A stretch of 13,076 bases of DNA, taken from contig CAZWZH010000132.1 of assembly GCA_964638775.1 (NCBI GenBank), forward strand, positions 1-13,076. Direction: 5' to 3'. Positions 1-7,392 of this stretch are shown here, in pieces (position 1 is the stretch's first letter; the number at the start of each line of letters is the position of its first letter). The translations under genes and the position numbers were made by a program. The notes below the pieces were generated by a model. That model was not told where the DNA came from, did not search any database, and saw only the letters and a program-made list of their open reading frames with translations. The stretch is from Azophilus sp964638775. GTDB taxonomy: Bacteria; Pseudomonadota; Gammaproteobacteria; Pseudomonadales; Azotimanducaceae.

Positions 1-87
1 CGCGTTGTCTTGGAATTCAACGGCGCAGGGGTGCTTTAAAGGTGCCGGATACCCGCACCGCACACCTACTCCCTCCCAGCGGGTTTC

Positions 88-135
88 TGTTCCTTGCGCG
101 TCAGCGTCCCGGCTCGCCGGGGTGGAAACTTTCAT
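88..135 (+). repeat. 48-bp direct repeat, copy 1
   Basis: Aligned without gaps to 331-378 it matches at 41 of 48 positions. Both copies begin with TGTTCCTTGCGCGTC and end with ACTYTCAT. The middle is a near-palindrome, CCCGGCTCGCCGGG at 108-121, broken by one base compared with copy 2. The pattern suggests a dispersed intergenic repeat family, but only these two copies are visible here. Confidence 0.75.
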
Positions 136-190
136 GGAACAAAAATTAACCCGTTGATTTTTCAGGAAAAATTATTTGACATAATATCGT
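129..190. promoter_or_regulatory. AT-rich patch with small dyad, possible promoter
   Basis: This is an island of AT-rich sequence in GC-rich surroundings. It contains a short dyad, ATTAT-N5-ATAAT at 171-185, a TTGACA at 176-181 and a CATAAT at 180-185. The hexamers overlap or are badly spaced (TTGATT at 154-159 to CATAAT leaves 20 bp), so no good sigma-70 pair can be set out. No gene starts just downstream on either strand. This is a weak call based on composition. Confidence 0.2.
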
Positions 191-205
191 CAGTCGCGAC
201 AGCGC

Positions 206-310
206 GTTCGCATACGGCGCTTCCCTTTCGGCGCACGGCCACATCATCCTGCCGTACGCAAGGTTATTGGACGAGCTTAACGCGCCGAAAGGGAAGCGCC
301 GCATACGAAC
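206..310. repeat. 29-bp inverted repeat, 47-bp loop
   Basis: The left arm (206-234) and right arm (282-310) are reverse complements over 29 bp with two mismatches. The shared core contains GCGCCGAAAGGGAAGCGCC. Transcribed from either strand it could form a long hairpin. No target-site duplication is visible at its outer edges and the loop encodes nothing recognisable. It could be a small non-autonomous mobile element, a repetitive extragenic element, or an RNA processing or stability structure at the addA 3' end. Confidence 0.75.
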
Positions 311-330
311 TCTTTCCCGAGATTCGGGGT

Positions 331-378
331 TGTTCCTTGCGCGTCCTCATCCCGGCGCGCCGGGTTGGGAACTCTCAT
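331..378 (+). repeat. 48-bp direct repeat, copy 2
   Basis: This is the second copy of the 88-135 repeat, with seven mismatches. It contains a perfect 14-bp palindrome, CCCGGCGCGCCGGG, at 351-364. Outer GTTCC and GGAAC segments are also complementary, so a single copy could fold into a hairpin. No T-run follows on either strand, so I do not call it a terminator. Confidence 0.75.
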
Positions 379-429
379 CCCATAACCCACCGATGTTCCA
401 TACGTTTCGGTGCGCCCGGGGGAAAACGG

Positions 430-3400
430 CTACAACTCGATCAGGCGGGGAAGAGCCGTAAGGTACAGGGCGGTGCGCACGGGTCGGCCATAGATTTCCT
501 CCGCCAGCGCGCGGTAGCGGGCAAGCTGTGGCCTATGCCGGGCGATGACCTGGTCAAGGGAATCGGCTGCGCCGGACACCGGGCCTGTCTTGTAGTCGAT
601 GACCCAGTGCTCTCCGCCTTCTTCGAACGCCCTGTCGAACCGGAACGTCCGGATGGCGCCGTCGACTATGCCCGAGACGGCGTGTTCGGAGACGGCTTCG
701 GAACCGCCTTCCAGAATCCAGCGGCCCGTCTCGTCTTCGAGTACGTTCATGATCTGGCGCGCGGTTTCGGTTCGGCAATGGTCGATGTCCGGCTCCGAAA
801 GCCCGGCGCCTGCCAGCTTCGCCGTCCAGGCCGGTTTCCGGGATTCGATCCAGTCGCCGGCACTGGCGGGCAGTGGTGAATCGCCGAGATCGCAGAGGGC
901 GGCGTGTATGAGGTTGCCGAGCGCGACTTCCCGGCGGCTAGCGATCGGATCCGGCTTCAGGCGCTCTGCGGGGGCGGCATCGGAGGCGCGTTCGATTTGC
1001 GGTTCGAGGCGCAGGGGTTTCCTGGCCGGGGGCTGCCAAACGAAGTCGCTGGCGAGGCGGCGATAGACAGGAGCCGCGGTCGCCGCGTCCGGCCTTGCGG
1101 GGCGGCTGCGCGGCGAAGCCTCTACGGGAAGTGAAGCCGCGTGGGGCCAGAGCAGGTTCAGAAGCGATCGGCTCGCCGGGCGGTCGCCGGGACGCACGGC
1201 CGTTAGCGTCAGTGTGCGCCGCGCCCTGGTGCAACCGACGTAGAGGAGCCGCTGCAGCTCGTGCCGCTCGCGCAGTTTGTCCTCTTCGGCAAGCCAGTCG
1301 TAAAGCGGGCCGGTTTCTCGTGCTGCCATGAGCAGCCGGTTGTCCTGCAGGCGCCAGCGCAACAGGGGGGCTTCGGTGGGCTTGGTCTGCCGGTCCAGGA
1401 AGGGCAGCAGGACGTGATCGAACTCCAGGCCCTTTGCCTTGTGGATGGTCAGGATCTGGAGATTGGCGGCGGCGCTTTCCACCGCGAAAAGGTTGTCGGC
1501 GCCGAACCGCAACCGGTCGACGTCCAGGCCGTCGGACCCGAGGTCGTCAACCAGTTCCAGAAACCGTTCGGCGTGGTCGATGGCCGCTTCGTCACCGTAG
1601 GCGGCCGGGCCGCCGCAATGAATCCAGATCGATTCGAGAACGGTTCGGGGCGGCGATTCGTGCCGGGCGGGCAGCCAGGCTTCCAGTGCTGTCAGCAGGC
1701 GGGCGAGACGCCGCCTTCCATCCCGGCTCAGGCGTGAGGAAGCTGCGCGCAGGGTGGCGATATCCCACGCCGGGAGTTCAGCGAGGGCCTCCAGGTCGCG
1801 CAGGCGAAGGCCGACCCAGGGTGAGCGCAGCAGGCTGTACCAGGCCAGCCGGTCGCAGGGGTTGGTGATTGCGGCGGCAAGGGACAGCAGATCCGTCACC
1901 GCCGGCGTGTCCGCCAGGGCATCGATATCGGTGGCCTGCCAGGAAATGCGGTTTTCGCGCAGTGCATCCAGGATTCCCGTCAGATGCGTGCGGCTGCGAA
2001 CCAGTAGCGCGATTCGGGCATCCGGTTCGTCCGAGAGGAGGGTGGAAATACGGTCGATGATCGCCTGTCTTTCATCCTCTTCGGTCTCGAACAGGCGAAC
2101 GCTCGCTTCGCCGCCGCTTTCGACACCGGCCTGACAGGGGTTGTAGGGCACTCTGCCGAGCAGTGGATCGGCTTCCTTGCCCATGACATCGGGGAATGTC
2201 GTGTTGAACCAGTCGACAAGCCGGGGCGCGGAGCGGAAATTCATCGCGAGGCGCAGGGGGCGCAACCGTATCTGGTCGAGTCCCCGGCTCTCCGCCCGGT
2301 AGAAAAGGCCCACATCCGCGTCTCTGAACCGGTAGATCGACTGCATGGGATCGCCGACCGCGAAGAGGCTCACCCCGCTTTCCCCGGACCAGCCGCCCAC
2401 CAGCAGTTCCAGTAACTGGTACTGGACAACCGATGTGTCCTGAAATTCATCCACCAGTACGTGCCGGATCCGGTTGTCGATGGACAGGGCCAGCTCCGTC
2501 GGGTTCTCGCCGGATCTGAGCGCCCGGCGCGCGGCCAGCAGCAACTCGGTGAAATCCGCGACTCCCTGCGAACGCATGACCGACGACAGGTCGATAACCG
2601 CCAGCGAAAGGCTGATGCAGATCGAGATGAGGTCCTGCGCCTGCTCCGGCGACAGCGGCTCGGGCGGCAACAGGCGCAGGGCCGCAAAGCGACCTTCCAG
2701 CCCCAGGGCACCTACGGTAACGACCAGGTCCATCGCGCGCCGCTTTTCGTCACGGACCTCCGGGGGAAAGCCGTCCCTTCTTGTGAGCTGCTTGCGAAGG
2801 CTGCCGCTTCCGGTGGTCACCAGCCGGCCGGCCGCCCGCCAGAATGCCCCGGGCGTGGACCGGTCGAATCCCGTGGCGAACCCGACAGCCCACTCCAGTT
2901 CATCCAGGGGTTCCCGGGGTATCAGGGACTCCAGGTCCCCGGCAACCGCGCCGATCAGTGTCTCAAGCCCCCCGTTCAGCAAACCGGCAACGGATTGCGG
3001 CGCTGTTCTGAACGCCGCGACCACTTCGGTTACCTCGTCGAGCCAGTGGTCCCGACGGGCGAGCATGCCGGCAAGCAGCCGGCGGGCCTTTTGGGCATCG
3101 TTGTCTGTCAACGCGAGGAAACGGGCGATCTCCTCGGCGAGGGGATCGTCCGTGTACAGGCGGCGGAACAGGCGCCCGGCCGCGAGGGCATGGAGTTCCG
3201 AGGCGTTCTCCACCAGGCGCGCCGTCCGGTCGAATCCGCTGGAAACCGGCATTTGCCGGGTCAGGGACATGGCAAAGCTGTCGATGGTGCGGATATTGAG
3301 CCGACTGGGGTTGCCCGCGAGCTGCCATCCCCGCTCGGCATCCCGCGCCCGGGCCCTGGCCCCTTCCCGGGACTCCCCATCGGCGAACATGGCGGTCACC

Positions 3401-3612
3401 CGAAGGCGCATCTCCGCCGCCGCCTTGCGGGTGAAGGTGATGGCCAAAACCTGTTCCGGATAGTCGGCCAGTGCAAGTAGGCGAATGAACCGGCTGACCA
3501 GGAGGGTTGTCTTGCCCGATCCCGCCGGGGCCTGGACGATGCAGGAAGTGGCGGGATTCAGGGCGAGATCGCGTGCCGGGGCATCGGCAGGCGCGGATAC
3601 CCTGCGGTTCAT
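430..3612 (-). CDS. addA: AddA-like helicase-nuclease (UvrD family)
   Basis: A 1060-residue superfamily 1 helicase fused to a PD-(D/E)XK nuclease, the motor and nuclease subunit of an AddAB-type double-strand-break resection enzyme. In this family the enzyme unwinds and trims DNA ends for RecA loading. Visible helicase motifs are Walker A APAGSGKT (28-35), motif Ia ITFTRKAAAEMR, motif II DEFQDT (D388, E389), GDPMQSIYRFR, motif V TIHKAKGLEFD and motif VI VGCTRARR (R796). The C-terminal nuclease shows H903, D993, D1006 and K1008 (IDYKTG), so both activities look intact. The start is the ATG at 3612. The frame stays open upstream to 3780, but those residues only shadow the 3' end of addB. The addB stop overlaps this start as ATGA, indicating translational coupling. 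Confidence 0.93.
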   Translation of the reverse strand: MNRRVSAPADAPARDLALNPATSCIVQAPAGSGKTTLLVSRFIRLLALADYPEQVLAITFTRKAAAEMRLRVTAMFADGESREGARARARDAERGWQLAGNPSRLNIRTIDSFAMSLTRQMPVSSGFDRTARLVENASELHALAAGRLFRRLYTDDPLAEEIARFLALTDNDAQKARRLLAGMLARRDHWLDEVTEVVAAFRTAPQSVAGLLNGGLETLIGAVAGDLESLIPREPLDELEWAVGFATGFDRSTPGAFWRAAGRLVTTGSGSLRKQLTRRDGFPPEVRDEKRRAMDLVVTVGALGLEGRFAALRLLPPEPLSPEQAQDLISICISLSLAVIDLSSVMRSQGVADFTELLLAARRALRSGENPTELALSIDNRIRHVLVDEFQDTSVVQYQLLELLVGGWSGESGVSLFAVGDPMQSIYRFRDADVGLFYRAESRGLDQIRLRPLRLAMNFRSAPRLVDWFNTTFPDVMGKEADPLLGRVPYNPCQAGVESGGEASVRLFETEEDERQAIIDRISTLLSDEPDARIALLVRSRTHLTGILDALRENRISWQATDIDALADTPAVTDLLSLAAAITNPCDRLAWYSLLRSPWVGLRLRDLEALAELPAWDIATLRAASSRLSRDGRRRLARLLTALEAWLPARHESPPRTVLESIWIHCGGPAAYGDEAAIDHAERFLELVDDLGSDGLDVDRLRFGADNLFAVESAAANLQILTIHKAKGLEFDHVLLPFLDRQTKPTEAPLLRWRLQDNRLLMAARETGPLYDWLAEEDKLRERHELQRLLYVGCTRARRTLTLTAVRPGDRPASRSLLNLLWPHAASLPVEASPRSRPARPDAATAAPVYRRLASDFVWQPPARKPLRLEPQIERASDAAPAERLKPDPIASRREVALGNLIHAALCDLGDSPLPASAGDWIESRKPAWTAKLAGAGLSEPDIDHCRTETARQIMNVLEDETGRWILEGGSEAVSEHAVSGIVDGAIRTFRFDRAFEEGGEHWVIDYKTGPVSGAADSLDQVIARHRPQLARYRALAEEIYGRPVRTALYLTALPRLIEL
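3609..3612 (-). other. ATGA stop/start overlap, addB-addA
   Basis: On the minus strand the addA ATG (3612-3610) and the addB TGA (3611-3609) share two bases. Such overlaps usually mean the two proteins are made by coupled translation, as expected for subunits of one complex. The overlap also fixes the addA start. Confidence 0.9.
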
Positions 3613-6188
3613 GGCGTGCTGTCCGGGGCGGCTTCCGCAGCGCCTGCCGGGGTTCCTGCGGCACGGACGCGGCAGAAGGAGGGGAGGTGGCAGTGGTCGC
3701 AGACGCTTCTGGACGTGGGCGTGACAGTTGCGTGTCCCTCCCTGAATTCCCGCGCCAGCAATTCGATTCCGGCTCTCCACCGGTCGGTGAGATGCCGCCA
3801 GTCTTCCCGGGATAGCCGGCGTACCCGCGCCGGTCCGAGTTCGATGTCTTCGCTGGCAATGCCGCCCAGCGCGACCCCGCCGCTGCCCAACCGGGCGTAC
3901 AGGGTGGCGCGCACGCCGGCGTCGCTCAGCGCGTACATCGGCAATTGCGGCTCCGTCAGGCGTTCCCCGAGCAGCCCGCTGACGTTAACGTTGCCGGTCT
4001 TGTAGTCCATGACCACCCTGGCGTGGTTGCGGGGATCGCGGTCGATCCGGTCGATGCGCAGGCTGAGCTGGAAACCCGGAAGGGTGAGTTCCGCCTTTTG
4101 CTCGAGCCCCACGATCGAAAACTCGGGCCGCTCGGCATCGTATTGCGCCCAGGTTCCGAGCAGCCGCCGCAACCGGCGGCGTTCGTTCCGTCGATACAGC
4201 TCCGGAACGCGCTCCAGATGCTTGTTCACGGCCCGGCTCGCGGCCGCCTCGATGCGGGACTCCGAGACGGGACCCGGGCCGTCCTCATACAGCGCGAACA
4301 GGGCATCGTGAATGAGCGTTCCGCGTTCGAGCGCATCCGGAAAGCTCTGTGGGTGGCGTATCTCGCCGAGTCCAATGCGGTGGATTGCCCAGGCGCGGAA
4401 GGGGCATTGCGCCTGATCCCGAAACAGCGACGTGCCGCCGCGCGTCACCACCCCGTCGACCGGCGAGCCCGAACCGTCGTCCACGGTTTCCAGCCTGCCA
4501 GCCTGCGGCGTGGCCAGCCACGGATGGCGGCGGGCGCGGAAACGCGGAACCAGGCGGCCGAGAGCCGTTACCCCCACCGATTCCACGAGGCTGCTGCAAC
4601 GGTGGCTCTCTTCGCTGTCGTCGAGTGCATGACTTGTGACCAGGTAGCGGCAGGCGCGCCGCCAGCGGCGCGTCTGCGCCGCGGCGAACGCCGCCTCCAG
4701 CGCATGATCGGCGCGCGGCACTCCGTGCAATCGCTGCAACGGCACGGGTATCAGCGGATTGGGTGTGGGCGCTGCCGGCCAGGCCGTGTCCTTGAGCCCC
4801 GCAACCCAAAGATGTGTGAACGCGAGACCGGCGGTCTCCAGGTATCCAAGCACCTGCACCGGCCCGGGAGGCCGCTCCGGGGCGAACAGGCGGTTTGCCA
4901 GCAGCCGTTGGACGGTCTGCAGCGCATCCCTGCCGGAAAGACCGGGCAACTGGGAAAAGCCGCTGAATCGATCCAGGCACTCTCTCAGACGGAGATACGC
5001 CTGATACTGCCCGCTTGCCGCCATCGACCCGTTCCAGCCCGCGCCGGCCAGGAGGGAGCGGAAGGCCTCGACCCAGCGCCCGAATGCCTGGCGCCGCGGA
5101 AGCTCCCGGGCGCTCGAAGCCAGCCGGCCGAGCACCTCGCTCGCCGGGGCAACGTGGTGCAGGCGCAGCAAATCCGGGCTGTCTCCGGACAGTCTCAAAG
5201 GCCCGCCGAGGTCCAGCCACGACGAGTGCCGCAGCCGCTCCAGCTCGCGGTGGCTGATTTCGCCGACCACAAGACGCAGCAGCAGTTCCGCATCCCGCCA
5301 GATGGGCTGCTCGGCAAGCGGTACGCCGCCCGAGATGTTCAGAGCCTGCGGCGCATCGGCGAACTCCGACTCGAACGCGTGGGCAATGGCGTGATACGCA
5401 TCCGTCAGGTAGGGAAACACGACACCGATACGGGCCGCGGGATAGCGGGTGAGAACATGCCGCGCCCACTGCGCCGCGGCGTGGATCTCGGAGCCCCGGT
5501 CGGTGATTTCCACGCGCTTGTGCGGCCCTTTCCGCATCAGCAGCGGCCGGTGGTGACGCACCACCCCGCCCGCGCGTTCCGTGCGCCGGAGAAAGTCGGT
5601 CACCTGCGGCGACACCACATCGAAAGCAACGAGGTGCAACCGGTCGGCGGCGCCCGGGAGCAGATCGGCGAGTTCCGCCCCGGTGGCCTTCCCGTCCAGT
5701 TTCAAACGCTCCCGGAATCGCCTTGCCCAGCGCCGGAAGGTGCGGGCATTGATCGTGCCGGCGAAGGCGCTGTCATCCAGGGCGATGCGATAGCCGTGCA
5801 CGAGCCGCCAGGCATCGGCCGACAGTTCCGACAGGGATTCCCCATCGCGCCCGCCCAACTCCTGCCAGAGCAGCAGTTCGGCTTCCTGGGACAGGAGGCT
5901 GTGACGGCCGGCCAGCGGCAGCGCCGCCGCCCTGGTGGCAATGAAGCGGTCGATGCTGGCCACTCGCGGGGACGCCCAGGCCCGCTTGCCAAGACCAATC
6001 TGGTGCGCATCGTAGGCCCTGGTGATTTCCCGGGCCAGCCGCTCGTTCGGCGTGATGATCCAGTCGTCCGGACAGGCCTTGATCAGCCGCTTCGAGAGCT
6101 TGAAGAATCGGGAGGGCACCGCGTTGATTCTATGTGACAAGCGCGTCGATGGCACCCGGTCACGAATTGCGGCGATTCGAGGTGTCAA
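3609..6188 (-). CDS. addB: AddB-like PD-(D/E)XK nuclease with Fe-S cysteines
   Basis: An 859-residue partner of AddA, resembling the roughly 900-residue 'probable DNA repair protein' branch of the AddB family. The N-terminal part (TPNERLAREI onward) is helicase-like, but no GxGKT Walker A is visible, so it is probably an inactive helicase fold. The C-terminal nuclease shows H627, D728 and K730 (MDYKTG). Four cysteines match the AddB iron-sulfur pattern: C595 (QCPFRAW) and C830, C833, C839 (C-x2-C-x5-C). The start is uncertain: 6188 is TTG with no clear Shine-Dalgarno, and GTG at 6119 (MPSRFFKL) is an alternative 23 residues in. There is no ATG near the N-terminus. It is the first gene of the addB-addA pair. 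Confidence 0.9.
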   Translation of the reverse strand: MTPRIAAIRDRVPSTRLSHRINAVPSRFFKLSKRLIKACPDDWIITPNERLAREITRAYDAHQIGLGKRAWASPRVASIDRFIATRAAALPLAGRHSLLSQEAELLLWQELGGRDGESLSELSADAWRLVHGYRIALDDSAFAGTINARTFRRWARRFRERLKLDGKATGAELADLLPGAADRLHLVAFDVVSPQVTDFLRRTERAGGVVRHHRPLLMRKGPHKRVEITDRGSEIHAAAQWARHVLTRYPAARIGVVFPYLTDAYHAIAHAFESEFADAPQALNISGGVPLAEQPIWRDAELLLRLVVGEISHRELERLRHSSWLDLGGPLRLSGDSPDLLRLHHVAPASEVLGRLASSARELPRRQAFGRWVEAFRSLLAGAGWNGSMAASGQYQAYLRLRECLDRFSGFSQLPGLSGRDALQTVQRLLANRLFAPERPPGPVQVLGYLETAGLAFTHLWVAGLKDTAWPAAPTPNPLIPVPLQRLHGVPRADHALEAAFAAAQTRRWRRACRYLVTSHALDDSEESHRCSSLVESVGVTALGRLVPRFRARRHPWLATPQAGRLETVDDGSGSPVDGVVTRGGTSLFRDQAQCPFRAWAIHRIGLGEIRHPQSFPDALERGTLIHDALFALYEDGPGPVSESRIEAAASRAVNKHLERVPELYRRNERRRLRRLLGTWAQYDAERPEFSIVGLEQKAELTLPGFQLSLRIDRIDRDPRNHARVVMDYKTGNVNVSGLLGERLTEPQLPMYALSDAGVRATLYARLGSGGVALGGIASEDIELGPARVRRLSREDWRHLTDRWRAGIELLAREFREGHATVTPTSRSVCDHCHLPSFCRVRAAGTPAGAAEAAPDSTP

Positions 6189-6317
6189 GGGCGGCGCGAA
6201 TCGGTGCGGTTGGCGGTGTCACGGGCGGGGGCGGGGAAGCGTGGCCCCCCTTGCCGAAGGCATAGAAACAGGAGGGGCGGGGCACTAAAATGGGCTGCAC
6301 CTGCACACACGGGGTGA
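6189..6317. other. Divergent intergenic region, addB / small membrane peptide
   Basis: This 129-bp GC-rich gap must hold the promoters for the addB-addA operon (minus) and the small peptide-terB pair (plus). On the plus strand a TAAAAT at 6286-6291 is a plausible -10, but no matching -35 lies at 16-18 bp. On the minus strand TTGACA at 6188-6183 coincides with the addB TTG start and has no -10 at the right distance. No convincing promoter can be assigned. Confidence 0.4.
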
Positions 6318-6458
6318 ATGAAAAGGATGCGACAACTCATCAGGGACTTTCTCGACCAGGGCTGGTTCATGAAAGCGATGATCCTGTGGGGCTGGTTGTG
6401 CATGCTGGTCATGGTCACCAGCCTGTACGATAACCTGCGCATTATCGCCTCCACATGA
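6318..6458 (+). CDS. Small single-span membrane peptide, 46 aa
   Basis: A 46-residue frame beginning ATG AAA AGG. The first 16 residues are charged (MKRMRQLIRDFLDQGW), and residues 20-37 form one hydrophobic stretch rich in Met, Leu, Val and Trp, consistent with a single membrane span. A GGGGTG sits just before the start, at reasonable Shine-Dalgarno distance. It ends with TGA, and five codons later, in the same frame, the TerB-domain protein begins. I do not recognise a named family. It may be an independent small protein or the detached membrane anchor of the TerB protein. Support is the ribosome-binding site, the hydrophobic profile and the tight position; no homology is known to me. Confidence 0.55.
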   Translation: MKRMRQLIRDFLDQGWFMKAMILWGWLCMLVMVTSLYDNLRIIAST

Positions 6459-6473
6459 CCGGCGATCGCGGCG

Positions 6474-6866
6474 ATGTGGCTGTCGGCACTTTCCTCTGAG
6501 CAGCGCCAGGCCCTGCTCGGCCTGGCCCACAACGTGGTAGTCTCCGACGGGTTGCTCGACCCCAACGAGGAGGGCATGCTCGACGAGTTCCGGCGCGAGA
6601 TGGAACTGCACCCCGCCGTCGAGGCCGAATACCTGGAACTCGATGGCATCGACGCCACCTTCGATACCCGCAGGTCCCGCATCATAGTCCTGCTGAACCT
6701 GCTCCGGCTGAGTTACGCCGACGGTGCCTTCGAGATCGAGGAGGAATGCCTGCTGAAGGAGGTCGGCCAAGCGTTCGGCGTAACCGACGAAGAGTTCCGG
6801 CTGCTCGACAACTGGGTGCGACGGTTCCTGAGCCTCGAGGAAGAAGCTCGAATTCTGATGCGCTGA
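6474..6866 (+). CDS. TerB-domain protein
   Basis: A 130-residue acidic, all-helical protein with the TerB signature in two halves. An SDGLLDPNEE segment (D25, G26) lies in the first half and a YADGAFEIEEE segment (D83, G84) in the second, followed by GVTDEEFRLL. TerB domains occur in tellurite-resistance operons and in the middle of the co-chaperone DjlA; the acidic residues are thought to bind metal. No other ter genes are nearby, so tellurite resistance is not supported. The ATG at 6474 has only a weak purine-rich upstream sequence, and the gene is in frame with the 46-residue peptide 15 bp upstream. A convergent J-domain gene ends 34 bp downstream, which suggests a DjlA-like role. Confidence 0.8.
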   Translation: MWLSALSSEQRQALLGLAHNVVVSDGLLDPNEEGMLDEFRREMELHPAVEAEYLELDGIDATFDTRRSRIIVLLNLLRLSYADGAFEIEEECLLKEVGQAFGVTDEEFRLLDNWVRRFLSLEEEARILMR

Positions 6867-6900
6867 CGGCGGGTCGCCCAGCCGGGTCTGGTCAGTTCAG

Positions 6901-7392
6901 CTAGTTGCGTAACAAAACCCGTTTCGCTTCGTTGAGTTGCTGGGCAAGATAGGTCGAACCACCCTTGTCGGGATGAATCTTTGCCATCAGGCGCCGGTGC
7001 GCATCCACTACCTGTTGCCGGGATGGATTGGACTCAAGGCCCAGGACGGCCAACGCCTGTTCGCGGGTCATGGCGCCCGCAGTGGCGCTCGCTCCCCGCG
7101 CCTGCTCCTGTCCCGCGCGCTGCTGGCGGTACTGCGCGTACATGCGCCCAAGAAATGGCACGAAACGCAGAAGCCCCAGACTCCGTCGCAGAAAGGGCAG
7201 TAGCGCCGCGCCCAGTGCGGCCAGCCAGTGCAGGCGGCCCGTCGCGGCCAAAAGCCCGAGCGCGGCGATCAGCAGCAGCACGACCAGGGTAATGACACCG
7301 GTGGCGGGGCTGGGTTTCGCGGACAGCCAGAAGAGCCGAAAGAGCACCACGAATGCCACGGCCGCGACGATGGCGGCAAGAACGACTAACAC
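6901..7392 (-). CDS. Membrane-anchored Tim14/Pam18-like J-domain protein
   Basis: A 163-residue protein with hydrophobic segments at about 1-23 and 33-51, possibly a third at 54-68, then a basic linker. A C-terminal J domain occupies residues 108-163. The HPD motif is H140-P141-D142, followed by KGGST and a short final helix (LNEAKRVLL). The short J domain ending soon after HPDKGG-S-Y resembles mitochondrial Tim14/Pam18 and its bacterial relatives rather than DnaJ itself; no G/F, zinc-finger or substrate domain is present. It should stimulate DnaK ATPase at the inner membrane. The start is GTG at 7392. The frame is open further upstream to a TAA near 7535 without an ATG, GTG or TTG, so this start is forced. 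Its substrate is unknown. Confidence 0.82.
   Translation of the reverse strand: MLVVLAAIVAAVAFVVLFRLFWLSAKPSPATGVITLVVLLLIAALGLLAATGRLHWLAALGAALLPFLRRSLGLLRFVPFLGRMYAQYRQQRAGQEQARGASATAGAMTREQALAVLGLESNPSRQQVVDAHRRLMAKIHPDKGGSTYLAQQLNEAKRVLLRN

Larger units (their letters stand above)
1..429. other. Gene-free left flank with repeats
   Basis: No open frame here looks like a protein: the frames that cross it are rich in Arg, Pro and Ser and run on antisense to addA. The stretch holds two copies of a 48-bp direct repeat (88-135 and 331-378), a 29-bp inverted repeat between them (206-234 and 282-310), and an AT-rich patch at about 129-190 in otherwise GC-rich DNA. It lies 3' of addA, so part of it may be transcribed as the addA 3' untranslated region. 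I see no hairpin followed by a clear T-run that would serve as an addA terminator. Confidence 0.7.

Noticed and set aside
206..310. Integron attC site
   Set aside because: A GCTTAAC (RYYYAAC-like) occurs at 275-281, but no properly placed GTTRRRY partner completes an attC and there is no integrase or cassette.
351..364. Rho-independent terminator for addA at the GC palindrome
   Set aside because: No T-run follows the hairpin on the minus strand, and the same sequence is part of the direct repeat.
94..879. A 261-codon plus-strand frame spanning the repeats and the addA 3' end
   Set aside because: Half lies antisense to the addA nuclease domain and the rest translates the direct repeats; no ribosome-binding site or domain is seen.
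2461..3480. Two overlapping plus-strand open frames of over 300 codons opposite addA
   Set aside because: Both are antisense shadows of the AddA helicase domain and show random-looking composition.
3945..6137. A 730-codon open frame on the plus strand opposite addB
   Set aside because: It is antisense to a clear AddB protein, has no recognisable domain, and its long openness is what GC-rich codon use produces on the opposite strand.
6474..6866. Tellurite resistance determinant
   Set aside because: Only a TerB domain is present; no terA, terC, terD, terE, terZ or other ter genes are in the window, and TerB domains occur widely outside tellurite loci.
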